NCBI RefSeq assembly: GCF_001028175.1
Contig: NZ_AEJF01000175.1
Span: 1-64,000 of the forward strand
DNA length: 64,000 bases
From: Caballeronia mineralivorans PML1(12)
GTDB taxonomy: Bacteria; Pseudomonadota; Gammaproteobacteria; Burkholderiales; Burkholderiaceae
Direction of reading: 5' to 3'
The position numbers and the translations under genes were made by a program. Position 1 is the stretch's first letter; every line of letters starts with the position of its first letter. The notes beneath the pieces were generated by a model. The model was not told where the DNA came from. It saw only the letters and a program-made list of their open reading frames with translations, and searched no databases. Shown here piece by piece: positions 18,186-26,384 of this stretch.

Positions 18186-18427
18186 GCCGGCATTACACCA
18201 TAGGTGAGTGTCGAAAAGAACCGCGAGCCGCGTCTGTCACGCCTGCGGGTTGTCTCGGGTTGCGTCCGGGGTGTCTTGGTACGCTAAGCCTCAGGCTTGA
18301 CAGAGAATTGTCGTTAGAATGGTGCAGGTCATGAATTGATGACGGGTGAATGACAAAACAACGTCGGCCGTCATCGCAATAGTCGCTGCGCTCGCTGTTT
18401 CCTTACACGTTGAGCTAAAATTTCCCC

Positions 18428-19444
18428 ATGCTAGACCCACGTGCCCAGACCCTCCTCAAGACGCTGATCGAGCGATATATCGCCGAAGGTCAGCCGGTCG
18501 GTTCCCGCACGCTGTCGCGTTATTCGGGACTCGAGCTCAGCCCGGCCACCATCCGCAACGTGATGTCGGATCTGGAGGACCTCGGGCTGGTGGTGAGCCC
18601 GCATACGTCGGCGGGGCGGATTCCCACGCCACGCGGCTACCGGCTGTTCGTGGACACCATGCTCACCGTCGAAACCACCGACGACGAAGCAATGACCTCC
18701 GCCGTCAAGATCAAGCTGCAAGGCGGCGAGCCGGCGAAGATCGTAGCTGCCGCCGCGAGCGTGCTGTCGAACCTGTCGCAGTTCGCGGGTGTCATACTCA
18801 CGCCGCGCCGCAGCCACATGTTCAAGCAGATCGAGTTCATGCGCCTGTCCGACAAGCGCATCCTGCTGATCATCGTGACGCCGGAAGGCGACGTGCAGAA
18901 CCGCATCATGGCGACCCAGCGCGACTATTCGCCGTCGCAGCTCACCGAAGCGTCGAACTATATCAACGCGAATTTTGCCGGTTTGTCCTTCGACGAAGTA
19001 CGCCGCCGACTGCGCGAGGAAATTGACGCATTGCGCGGCGACATGACCTCGCTGATGCAGGCAGCGGTGGCCGCGAGTGTCGACGAAACGGATCAAGGCG
19101 ACACCCTGCTGATTTCCGGCGAGCGCAACCTGCTGGAAGTCGCGGATCTTTCCTCCGACATGGCGCGGCTGCGCAAGCTTTTCGACGTGTTTGACCAAAA
19201 GACGAGTCTCCTTCAATTACTCGACGTATCGAGCCACGCGCAAGGCGTGCAGATTTTTATCGGCGGCGAGTCGAATCTCGTGCCGATCGAGGAAATGAGC
19301 GTGGTTACGGCGCCCTATGAAGTGAACGGGAAGATCGTAGGCACGCTGGGGGTGATCGGACCCACGCGGATGGCGTACAACCGCGTGATTCCCATTGTCG
19401 ATATCACCGCGCGCCTATTGTCCCTCTCGCTCAGTCAGCAATAA
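18428..19444 (+). CDS. hrcA: Heat-inducible transcription repressor HrcA
   Basis: 338 residues. An N-terminal winged-helix DNA-binding domain (SRTLSRYSGLELSPATIRNVMSDLEDLGLV in segments, about residues 25-60) is followed by the GAF-like dimerisation/inducer domain. HrcA represses chaperone operons by binding the CIRCE inverted repeat, with GroEL as modulator. I looked for CIRCE (TTAGCACTC-N9-GAGTGCTAA) upstream of hrcA, grpE, dnaK and dnaJ and did not find it, so its targets (probably groESL) lie outside this window. A -10-like TAAAAT lies ten bases before the ATG, so the true promoter is unclear. Confidence 0.95.
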   Translation: MLDPRAQTLLKTLIERYIAEGQPVGSRTLSRYSGLELSPATIRNVMSDLEDLGLVVSPHTSAGRIPTPRGYRLFVDTMLTVETTDDEAMTSAVKIKLQGGEPAKIVAAAASVLSNLSQFAGVILTPRRSHMFKQIEFMRLSDKRILLIIVTPEGDVQNRIMATQRDYSPSQLTEASNYINANFAGLSFDEVRRRLREEIDALRGDMTSLMQAAVAASVDETDQGDTLLISGERNLLEVADLSSDMARLRKLFDVFDQKTSLLQLLDVSSHAQGVQIFIGGESNLVPIEEMSVVTAPYEVNGKIVGTLGVIGPTRMAYNRVIPIVDITARLLSLSLSQQ

Positions 19445-19587
19445 GTCTTAATCGGCCGCAATCAAGCCGGCCGCCGGGCGAGTTCGCAAAAAGCCTGCAA
19501 CAAGCCAGCAAAAAGTCCGCGAACCCCCGGCAGACAACTCATCTTGCCCTGTCCAAGACCTGTTCACCACTAGGCCGTCCGGCCGTG

Positions 19588-19614
19588 TTGCGTTCCGAAA
19601 CGCGCCGCTATAAT
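19588..19614 (+). promoter_or_regulatory. Predicted hemH promoter
   Basis: TTGCGT (19588-19593) and a perfect TATAAT (19609-19614), with a 15-base spacer; GTTGCG one base upstream gives 16. The -10 box lies 42 bases before the hemH ATG. The -10 is convincing, the -35 only fair. Confidence 0.5.
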
Positions 19615-19656
19615 GGGTTTCACTGACTTACGCGGGCTTCACGGACCCTTTCCTTT

Positions 19657-20724
19657 ATGCGCTACGACCTCGAGTTGCCTTCGCAGCCTTCCGCTTCGCA
19701 TCGCGTTGCTGTGCTGCTGATCAATCTCGGCACGCCGGACGCGCCCACGCCAAAAGCCGTGCGCAAGTACCTTGCACAGTTCCTGTCGGATCCGCGCGTG
19801 GTGGAGATTCCGGCGTTCGTGTGGCAAGTGATTCTGCGGCTCGCAATCCTGCCGTTTCGCGGTCCGGCATCCGCTAAGAAATATGCCCAGGTATGGTTGC
19901 CCGAAGGCTCGCCGCTGCGGGTCTACACGGAAAAGCAGGTCGAGGGTTTGAGGCGCCTGTTCGTGGTGAACGACTATCACGTGATAGTCGACTACGCGAT
20001 GCGCTATGGCACGCCCGGCATTCCGGCCATGATGAATCAACTCAAGCTGGAAGGCGCCGAGCGTGTGCTGCTCGTGCCTATGTATCCGCAATACTCGTCG
20101 TCAACCACGGCCACCGCTTTCGACGATGCATTCAACGCCCTGCGGCGCGTGCGCAATCAGCCTGAACTGCGCACCATCCGCCATTACGCCGACCATCCGG
20201 CCTATATTGGCGCGCTGGCCGAGCAGGTCCGGGACTATTGGCGGCAGCATGGCCAGCCTGACTTCGCATCGGGCGACCGGCTGGTGCTGAGTTTTCACGG
20301 CGTGCCCAAGCGCACCATGGATCTTGGCGATCCGTATCACGATCAGTGTCAGCAGACAGGTTCGTTGCTCATGGCGGCGCTTGGGCTGTCGCCGGTCGAA
20401 TGCCGGGTGACGTTTCAATCGCGTTTTGGCCGGGCCGAATGGCTGCAGCCTTATACCGCGCCCTCGCTCGCCGAACTTGGCGCTGCGGGCGTGAAGCGGG
20501 TGGACGTGTTCTGCCCGGGTTTCACGTCGGATTGCCTGGAGACCATTGAGGAAATCGGCATTGAAGTGCGTGATGAATTCCTGCACGCCGGCGGCAAGGA
20601 GTTCCACCGGATTCCCTGTTTGAACGCATCGCCGGCCTGGATCAAGGCACTGGGCGAAATTGTCGCGCAACACCTGCAAGGCTGGCCGGTGCAGGCGCCG
20701 CAAGCGCTGAGCGCAGCCGCATAG
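19657..20724 (+). CDS. hemH: Ferrochelatase
   Basis: 355 residues. Inserts ferrous iron into protoporphyrin IX, the last step of haem synthesis, at the inner face of the membrane. Motifs: VLLINLGTPDAP near the start, the catalytic His within LVLSFHGVPKRTMDLGDPYHDQC, and FQSRFGRAEWLQPYT, followed by the conserved VFCPGFTSDCLETIEEIG. The start ATG at 19657 fits the family; the ribosome site is weak. It is followed 11 bases later by hslR, so the two are co-transcribed. A HemJ-like protein, a candidate for the preceding oxidation step, is encoded at 59193 in the same window. Confidence 0.96.
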   Translation: MRYDLELPSQPSASHRVAVLLINLGTPDAPTPKAVRKYLAQFLSDPRVVEIPAFVWQVILRLAILPFRGPASAKKYAQVWLPEGSPLRVYTEKQVEGLRRLFVVNDYHVIVDYAMRYGTPGIPAMMNQLKLEGAERVLLVPMYPQYSSSTTATAFDDAFNALRRVRNQPELRTIRHYADHPAYIGALAEQVRDYWRQHGQPDFASGDRLVLSFHGVPKRTMDLGDPYHDQCQQTGSLLMAALGLSPVECRVTFQSRFGRAEWLQPYTAPSLAELGAAGVKRVDVFCPGFTSDCLETIEEIGIEVRDEFLHAGGKEFHRIPCLNASPAWIKALGEIVAQHLQGWPVQAPQALSAAA

Positions 20725-20735
20725 ACCATACGTCA

Positions 20736-21143
20736 ATGAACTACCAGATCTCGACCGATTCCAGCGCGCGCCTTCGTATCGATAAATGGCTGTGGGCGGC
20801 GCGCTTTTTCAAAACGCGCTCAATGGCGAGCGACGCGGTTGAAAAGGGCCGCGTGCGAATTGGCGGTGCGAACGTGAAGCCGTCGAAGGATGTGCGTGTC
20901 GGCGATCTCGTGGAGATCGAGATTGAACACGTGCTTTGGCAGGTGAACGTGCTGGGAATCTGCGAAGTGCGCGGTCCTGCACCGATCGCGCAGAGCCTCT
21001 ACGCGGAAACTGACGCCGGACGGGAAAAACGCGTGGCTGAGAGTGAGCGGAGGAAGACGTATCGCGAGCCGGCGGCCGCATTGCAGGGTCGCCCGACCAA
21101 GCGCGACCGGCGCATTATCGACAAACTTTCAGGTTCGGACTGA
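20736..21143 (+). CDS. hslR: S4-domain RNA-binding heat-shock protein Hsp15
   Basis: 135 residues. An S4 RNA-binding domain occupies the first 65 residues (RIDKWLWAARFFKTRSMASDAV, then GRVRIGGANVKPSKDVRVGD), followed by a basic C-terminal tail rich in Arg and Lys. Hsp15 binds free 50S subunits carrying a stalled peptidyl-tRNA and helps recycle them. Its place between hemH and the grpE-dnaK-dnaJ group agrees with a stress role. The 3' end overlaps, tail to tail, a small predicted ORF on the other strand (21115-21276). Confidence 0.9.
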   Translation: MNYQISTDSSARLRIDKWLWAARFFKTRSMASDAVEKGRVRIGGANVKPSKDVRVGDLVEIEIEHVLWQVNVLGICEVRGPAPIAQSLYAETDAGREKRVAESERRKTYREPAAALQGRPTKRDRRIIDKLSGSD

Positions 21144-21276
21144 AAAAATGTTCCATGGTGGCCGACACGCCGCCGTACTCGGTTGTGCGGTCGTTCACCG
21201 CGCCAGACATGCAGATGGTCGTGGTGCCGCCAACGAGTACCAATGCGACGATCGCAATGGCAATGGTCAGTTTCAT
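21115..21276 (-). CDS. Small hypothetical protein with one hydrophobic N-terminal segment
   Basis: 53 residues from the ATG at 21276. The start has a strong ribosome site, AGGGGG, seven bases upstream, which is the main support for it being real. The protein begins with a Lys at position 2 followed by about 17 hydrophobic residues (a signal peptide or single membrane anchor), then a short hydrophilic tail (AVNDRTTEYGG). It is not a recognised family. The last 29 bases overlap the 3' end of hslR on the opposite strand. Function unknown; a small membrane or exported protein is the plain reading. It might still be a chance ORF. Confidence 0.45.
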   Translation of the reverse strand: MKLTIAIAIVALVLVGGTTTICMSGAVNDRTTEYGGVSATMEHFFSPNLKVCR

Positions 21277-21525
21277 GGGCACCCCCTGTGACAACACAAC
21301 GGATCAGAAAACAGGCGCTAGAGCTGACTTGATGCGAGCTTTAGCGATTAAAAGGCTGGAAATCGGGCATTCGTAAGATTAGGGTTAACTAGTGCCTCCG
21401 AAGACATGTTCGAAGTGTAGGCGAGCAAATCACCCGGCTCAATCTGAATCTGATGACATGCTTAAAATGGTTGTAACCGCCCGTTTCCTGAGCCTAGAAA
21501 TGGCCCCGGAAAGCACGTGCAACCC

Positions 21526-21553
21526 CTTGAAAACGCTCAACTGAGCCTCAAAT
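21526..21553 (+). promoter_or_regulatory. Sigma-32-like (heat shock) promoter for grpE
   Basis: CTTGAAA (21526-21532) is a perfect heat-shock -35; CCTCAAAT (21546-21553) partly matches the -10 consensus CCCCATNT, with the preferred 13-base spacer. It lies about 180 bases upstream of the grpE start. A similar element precedes dnaK. Confidence 0.45.
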
Positions 21554-21626
21554 GCGTTTCTCAGGACGAACACAGGACGTCCCTCGCTTTACTCGCGCTG
21601 TCAGCAGTTGCGGCAGTTGTGTTTTT

Positions 21627-21687
21627 GCAACGTTGAGTTCGCGGTTATCATCGGCAGCTTTTTGATGGGCCGAAACCGCAACGTTGC
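21627..21687 (+). repeat. Inverted repeat in the grpE 5' leader
   Basis: GCAACGTTG and GCGGTT on the left face AACCGC and AACGTTGC on the right, about 30 bases apart. The arms could fold into a long interrupted hairpin ending about 45 bases before the grpE ATG. It may be a leader structure; whether it responds to temperature cannot be judged by eye. Confidence 0.35.
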
Positions 21688-21731
21688 TCCCGATTTCATC
21701 CGTTTTCACCCATAGCAAAATCTCAAGCGAC

Positions 21732-22313
21732 ATGGAAAACACGCAAGATAACTCCGCGAGCCAGAACCCCACGCCCGCCGACGAAACCACGGCGGCTCAA
21801 ACCATTCAGCGGCCTGACGCGCCGGACGGGACTTCCGCACCGGAAACCGTAGACGCGAACGAAACCGAAGCATTGCTCGCCGAAGCGCAAGCACGGGCGA
21901 CGTCGTTGCAGGAAGAGTTCTTGCGCGCGAAAGCCGAGACGGAGAATGTGCGGCGCCGGGCGCAGGAAGATGTGCAGAAGGCGCACAAATTCGCGATCGA
22001 GAACTTCGCGGAGAACCTGCTGCCGGTGCTCGACAGCCTGGAAGCCGCGCTGACGCATTCATCCACCGACCTGGCAAAAGTGCGCGAAGGTGTTGAACTG
22101 ACGTTGCGCCAACTGACCGCCGCGCTCGAAAAGGGCCGCGTGGTCGAGGTGAATCCGCTTGGCGAGAAGTTCGATCCGCACCGCCATCAGGCCATTTCGA
22201 TGGTGCCGGCCGAGCAGGACGCCAACACCGTCGTGTCGGTGTTGCAAAAGGGCTATGTGATCGCCGACCGTGTTTTGCGTCCGGCGCTGGTCACCGTCGC
22301 GGCGCCTAAATAA
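21732..22313 (+). CDS. grpE: Nucleotide exchange factor GrpE
   Basis: 193 residues from the ATG at 21732; the frame is open from 21684 but the extra 16 residues lack family character. The acidic, disordered N-terminus (about 50 residues) is followed by a long coiled coil (EALLAEAQARATSLQEEFLRAKAE region) and the compact C-terminal beta domain with FDPHRHQAISMVPAEQD and VLQKGYVIADRVLRPALVTVA, the signature of GrpE. It ejects ADP from DnaK and so drives the chaperone cycle. It precedes a thioredoxin-like gene and dnaK. Confidence 0.95.
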   Translation: MENTQDNSASQNPTPADETTAAQTIQRPDAPDGTSAPETVDANETEALLAEAQARATSLQEEFLRAKAETENVRRRAQEDVQKAHKFAIENFAENLLPVLDSLEAALTHSSTDLAKVREGVELTLRQLTAALEKGRVVEVNPLGEKFDPHRHQAISMVPAEQDANTVVSVLQKGYVIADRVLRPALVTVAAPK

Positions 22314-22347
22314 CGTCGAGCAACGTATTCGCGAAACCGCCGTTGTC

Positions 22348-22743
22348 ATGGCCAATATCCCCGTCGACGCCACAGCGTTTGCCGCTTTCGCCATGCAGGA
22401 ATTGAGCGCTGAGACGTTCGATGCCGGCCTCGAGTCGGCGGCAGGCGAACTGGCCGTCGTTTTTTTCTGGGGTTTCGAGTGCTTCAACTGCGAAATCGCG
22501 AAGAAGGCGATGCTTGCAAAACCGGACGAGATCCGAGCACTCGGGCTGAAGTGGTTTCACAGCAACGTCTACGAGCACCGCGATCTCGGCCGGCGTTTCA
22601 TGCTGCATGGCGTGCCAACGTGGTTCTTCTTCCACCGCGGCAACCGCCTTGGGCGAGCGACCGGCTGGCATGGGCTCAGCCAGTTCGAAGCCGCCGTTGG
22701 CGCCGCCCGCGAGAAAATCCGGGCGCTCGAAGCGAAGGCATGA
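22348..22743 (+). CDS. Thioredoxin-family protein with CFNC motif
   Basis: 131 residues from ATG 22348. The thioredoxin fold is recognisable: LAVVFFWGFECFNCEIAKKAM contains the redox pair Cys-Phe-Asn-Cys in place of the usual CGPC, and HGVPTWFFFHRGNRLGRATGW holds the cis-proline loop (VPT). No signal peptide is seen, so it is probably cytoplasmic. It lies between grpE and dnaK; a thioredoxin-like gene at this spot fits a role in protein folding stress, but the substrate is unknown. The open frame begins at 22270 inside grpE; the ATG at 22348, 34 bases after the grpE stop, is the natural start. Confidence 0.8.
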   Translation: MANIPVDATAFAAFAMQELSAETFDAGLESAAGELAVVFFWGFECFNCEIAKKAMLAKPDEIRALGLKWFHSNVYEHRDLGRRFMLHGVPTWFFFHRGNRLGRATGWHGLSQFEAAVGAAREKIRALEAKA

Positions 22744-22806
22744 GCCGGTTTCGCGAAAAAAGTTTCAAATCGGCTGAAAAAAAGCGGGATCTCGTCAGTT
22801 TTTGAT

Positions 22807-22834
22807 CTTGAAAACGATGCGAACGCTCTTATTT
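22807..22834 (+). promoter_or_regulatory. Sigma-32-like (heat shock) promoter for dnaK
   Basis: CTTGAAA (22807-22813), 13-base spacer, then TCTTATTT (22827-22834), a partial match to CCCCATNT. Transcription would start about 100 bases before dnaK. The -35 and spacing are identical to the element ahead of grpE, which strengthens both. Confidence 0.45.
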
Positions 22835-22941
22835 GGCGTACAGGGTTAAATTTTGGGCGTCCGGCTAGCTGATTCGACCGTAAAACACGTCGAAAACGCA
22901 AAAGCGGACCCGCTGCAATCAAAGTCAGGAGAGTGATAAAA

Positions 22942-24897
22942 ATGGGCAGAATCATTGGTATCGATCTGGGCACGACGAACTCGTGCGTCGCGATCATGGA
23001 AGGCAACACGGTCAAAGTGATCGAAAACGCGGAAGGCACGCGCACCACGCCGTCGATCATTGCTTACGTTGACGACAACGAAATCCTCGTCGGCGCACCG
23101 GCGAAGCGCCAGTCGGTCACGAACCCGAAGAACACGCTGTACGCAGTCAAACGGCTGATTGGCCGCCGTTTCGACGAAAAAGAAGTGCAAAAGGACATCG
23201 CACTGATGCCCTACAAGATCGTGCGCGCCGATAACGGCGACGCCTGGGTTGAAGCCCGCGATCAAAAACTGGCACCGCCGCAAATCTCGGCTGAAGTGCT
23301 GCGCAAGATGAAGAAGACCGCTGAAGACTATCTCGGCGAAGAAGTGACGGAAGCCGTGATCACGGTTCCGGCGTACTTCAACGACAGCCAGCGTCAGGCT
23401 ACGAAAGACGCGGGCCGTATTGCCGGCCTGGACGTGAAGCGCATCATCAACGAACCGACCGCAGCCGCGCTCGCGTTCGGTCTGGACAAGAACGAAAAGG
23501 GCGACCGCAAGATTGCCGTGTACGACTTGGGCGGCGGCACGTTCGACGTCTCGATCATCGAGATCGCGGACGTTGACGGTGAGAAGCAGTTCGAAGTGCT
23601 CTCCACGAACGGCGATACGTTCCTCGGCGGTGAAGATTTTGACCAGCGCATCATCGAATACATCATCGGCGAGTTCAAGAAGGAACAAGGCGTCGATTTG
23701 AGCAAGGACGTGCTCGCGCTGCAACGCCTGAAGGAAGCGGCGGAAAAGGCGAAGATCGAGCTGTCGTCAGCTGCCCAGACCGAAATCAACCTGCCGTACA
23801 TCACGGCGGACGCGTCGGGTCCGAAGCACTTGAACCTGAAAATTACGCGTGCGAAGCTGGAGTCGCTGGTCGAAGACCTGATCGAGCGCACGATGGAACC
23901 GTGCCGTATCGCTATTAAAGATGCAGGCGTGAAGGTCGGCGAAATCGACGACATCATCCTGGTCGGCGGTATGACGCGTATGCCGAAGGTGCAGGAAAAG
24001 GTTAAGGAGTTCTTCGGCAAGGAACCGCGTCGCGACGTGAACCCGGACGAAGCCGTGGCCGTTGGCGCTGCGATTCAAGGCCAGGTTCTGTCGGGTGATC
24101 GCAAGGACGTGTTGCTGCTGGACGTGACGCCGTTGTCGCTGGGTATTGAAACCCTCGGCGGCGTGATGACGAAGATGATCAACAAGAACACGACCATCCC
24201 GACGAAGCACGCGCAGGTCTATTCGACCGCCGACGACAACCAGAGCGCCGTGACAATCAAGGTGTTCCAGGGCGAGCGCGAAATGGCAGCGGGCAACAAG
24301 CTGCTGGGCGAGTTCAACCTTGAAGGCATTCCGCCGGCAGCACGCGGCACGCCGCAGATCGAAGTGAGCTTCGATATCGACGCGAACGGCATTCTGCACG
24401 TCGGTGCGAAGGACAAGGCGACCGGCAAGGAAAACAAGATCGTCATCAAGGCGAACTCGGGTCTGTCGGACGCCGAGATCGACAAGATGGTGAAGGACGC
24501 TGAAGCGAACGCCGAAGAAGATCATCGTCTGCGTGAACTGGCCGACTCGCGCAATCAGGGCGACGCGCTGGTGCACAGCACGAAGAAGGCGGTGGCCGAA
24601 TACGGCGACAAGGTCGAAGCGGCTGAGAAGGAAAAGATCGAAGCGGCGTTGAAGGACTTGGAAGAAGCGCTGAAGAGCAGCACGGCTGACAAGGCTTCGA
24701 TTGACGCAAAGATCGAAACGCTGGCAACGGCGTCGCAGAAGCTCGGCGAAAAGATGTATGCCGACATGGCTGCAGCGCAAGGTGCAGCTGGCGCGGCAGG
24801 TGCAGCGGGCGCAACAGGCGGCCCGGGTGCACAGGCAGCACCGGAGCAGCACGACGATGTCGTCGATGCCGACTTCAAGGAAGTGAAGAAGGACTGA
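22942..24897 (+). CDS. dnaK: Chaperone DnaK (Hsp70)
   Basis: 651 residues. ATP-dependent chaperone of unfolded proteins, working with DnaJ and GrpE. The ATPase domain shows GIDLGTTNSCVAIMEG (residues 5-20), VPAYFNDSQRQATKDAG and VYDLGGGTFDVSIIEI; the substrate-binding domain follows the linker DVLLLDVTPLSLGIETLGG; the C-terminus has a Gly/Ala-rich stretch and the acidic tail DDVVDADFKEVKKD. The ATG at 22942 has AGGAGA upstream; an in-frame GTG nine bases earlier is less likely. dnaJ follows after an unusually long 334-base spacer. Confidence 0.98.
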   Translation: MGRIIGIDLGTTNSCVAIMEGNTVKVIENAEGTRTTPSIIAYVDDNEILVGAPAKRQSVTNPKNTLYAVKRLIGRRFDEKEVQKDIALMPYKIVRADNGDAWVEARDQKLAPPQISAEVLRKMKKTAEDYLGEEVTEAVITVPAYFNDSQRQATKDAGRIAGLDVKRIINEPTAAALAFGLDKNEKGDRKIAVYDLGGGTFDVSIIEIADVDGEKQFEVLSTNGDTFLGGEDFDQRIIEYIIGEFKKEQGVDLSKDVLALQRLKEAAEKAKIELSSAAQTEINLPYITADASGPKHLNLKITRAKLESLVEDLIERTMEPCRIAIKDAGVKVGEIDDIILVGGMTRMPKVQEKVKEFFGKEPRRDVNPDEAVAVGAAIQGQVLSGDRKDVLLLDVTPLSLGIETLGGVMTKMINKNTTIPTKHAQVYSTADDNQSAVTIKVFQGEREMAAGNKLLGEFNLEGIPPAARGTPQIEVSFDIDANGILHVGAKDKATGKENKIVIKANSGLSDAEIDKMVKDAEANAEEDHRLRELADSRNQGDALVHSTKKAVAEYGDKVEAAEKEKIEAALKDLEEALKSSTADKASIDAKIETLATASQKLGEKMYADMAAAQGAAGAAGAAGATGGPGAQAAPEQHDDVVDADFKEVKKD

Positions 24898-25231
24898 GTC
24901 GATTGAACCGCATCAGCGATTCGTCGATGAAGGAACCGGCCCCGTGCAGCTTCGGCTTTGCACGGGACCGCGACGAAAGACGTCTTGCGCGCGGTTGAGC
25001 GTATGGACGAAGAACGCGCCTGGCGAGCCAAATGGCTTCCCGGGCACGTTGTTTTTTTAGAGGGCGCTGCGCTTTGCACGGGTTGATTACGTGCCGGTCA
25101 CCTTATTGATCGCGCGAATCACGCATGAAGGCCAGGCGTAGACGAACCACATGAGTCGCGAGACTCCAGGCATCCAAGAGGGAGCCGTCGGGCTTGATCA
25201 GTTTGATCGGGCGCGGTGGCGCTGAACCGAT
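24898..25231 (+). other. dnaK-dnaJ intergenic spacer with stable hairpin
   Basis: 334 bases without a credible gene. At 24937-24970 is a strong stem (CGG-C-CCCGTGCA with TGCACGGG-A-CCG) around a GC-TTCG-GC tetraloop; no U tract follows, so it looks like an mRNA-stabilising or processing hairpin. A TTTTTTT run lies near 25052-25058 without a good stem before it. Short ORFs here (27 codons at most) have no ribosome site. I see no clear promoter for dnaJ. Confidence 0.5.
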
Positions 25232-26374
25232 ATGGCGAAACGGGATTACTACGAGGTTATGGGCGTCGCGAAGAATGCGAGCGACGACGAAATCAAGAAG
25301 GCTTATCGCAAGCTTGCGATGAAGCATCACCCCGACCGCAATCCGGATAACAAGGATTCGGAAGCGCATTTCAAGGAGGTCAAAGAGGCCTACGAAATGC
25401 TCTCGGATCCTCAAAAGCGCGCAGCCTACGATCAGTATGGGCATGCAGGCGTCGATCCGAACATGGCTGGTGCAGGCCAGCAAGGTTTTGGCGGTTTCGC
25501 CGATGCGTTCGGCGACATTTTCGGCGACATCTTCGGCCAGGCGGCCGGCGGTGGTGCTGCGGGCGCTCGCGGGCGCGCGGGTCCGCAGGTTTATCGTGGC
25601 GCGGATTTGCGCTACAGCATGGAAATTTCGCTCGAGCAGGCAGCGCACGGCTACGACACGCAAATTCGCGTGCCGAGCTGGGTGAATTGCGAGATCTGCA
25701 AGGGCTCGGGCGCGAAGCCCGGCACGAAGCCGGAAACCTGTCCGACGTGTCAGGGACAAGGCACCGTGCGGATGTCGCAGGGCTTTTTCAGTATCCAGCA
25801 GACTTGCCCGAAGTGTCATGGCACCGGCACCTATATTCCTGAGCCGTGCGGTCATTGCCACGGTGCCGGCAAGGTGAAGGAAACGAAGACGCTGGAAGTG
25901 AAGATTCCGGCAGGCATAGACGACGGCATGCGGATTCGCTCGTCGGGCAACGGCGAGCCGGGTATCAACGGTGGTCCTAGCGGTGACTTGTACGTCGAGA
26001 TTCATATCAAGCAGCACTCGGTGTTCGAACGCGACGGAGATGATCTTCATTGCCAGATGCCGATTCCGTTCACCACGGCAGCGCTTGGCGGCGAAATTGA
26101 AGTGCCCACGCTGGCTGGCCGCGCAAGTTTCACCGTGCCGGAAGGCACGCAGTCGGGCAAGACTTTCCGGCTGCGTAGCAAGGGTATCAAGGGATTGCGC
26201 TCGAGCATCGCGGGAGACCTATATGTGCATGTACAGGTCGAAACGCCGGTCAAGCTCACTGAGCAGCAACGCGATCTGCTCAAGCAGTTCGAGCGGTCGC
26301 TGACGGAAGGCGGTGCGCGTCACAGTCCGCAGAGCAAGAGCTGGTTTGATCGAGTGAAGAGTTTCTTCGATTGA
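25232..26374 (+). CDS. dnaJ: Chaperone protein DnaJ (Hsp40)
   Basis: 380 residues, full-length type I DnaJ. J-domain with the HPD motif (MKHHPDRNPDN, about residues 29-39), a Gly/Phe-rich linker (GFGGFADAFGDIFGDIFG), then a zinc domain with four CxxCxGxG repeats (CEICKGSG, CPTCQGQG, CPKCHGTG, CGHCHGAG), and the C-terminal substrate domains. It delivers unfolded proteins to DnaK and triggers ATP hydrolysis. The ATG at 25232 begins the conserved AKRDYYEVMGV. pabBC follows after ten bases and may be on the same transcript. Confidence 0.98.
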   Translation: MAKRDYYEVMGVAKNASDDEIKKAYRKLAMKHHPDRNPDNKDSEAHFKEVKEAYEMLSDPQKRAAYDQYGHAGVDPNMAGAGQQGFGGFADAFGDIFGDIFGQAAGGGAAGARGRAGPQVYRGADLRYSMEISLEQAAHGYDTQIRVPSWVNCEICKGSGAKPGTKPETCPTCQGQGTVRMSQGFFSIQQTCPKCHGTGTYIPEPCGHCHGAGKVKETKTLEVKIPAGIDDGMRIRSSGNGEPGINGGPSGDLYVEIHIKQHSVFERDGDDLHCQMPIPFTTAALGGEIEVPTLAGRASFTVPEGTQSGKTFRLRSKGIKGLRSSIAGDLYVHVQVETPVKLTEQQRDLLKQFERSLTEGGARHSPQSKSWFDRVKSFFD

Positions 26375-26384
26375 GGCAATAATC

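Larger units (their letters stand above)
21277..21731. other. 455-base intergenic region ahead of grpE
   Basis: Contains the leader of the small minus-strand ORF, a sigma-32-like promoter for grpE (21526-21553), and an inverted repeat at 21627-21687 in the grpE 5' leader. The bases from 21300 to 21520 are relatively AT-rich with no convincing ORF and nothing else that I recognise. Confidence 0.6.

Noticed and set aside
18186..18427. CIRCE operator upstream of hrcA
   Set aside because: No TTAGCACTC-N9-GAGTGCTAA-like sequence is present on either strand.
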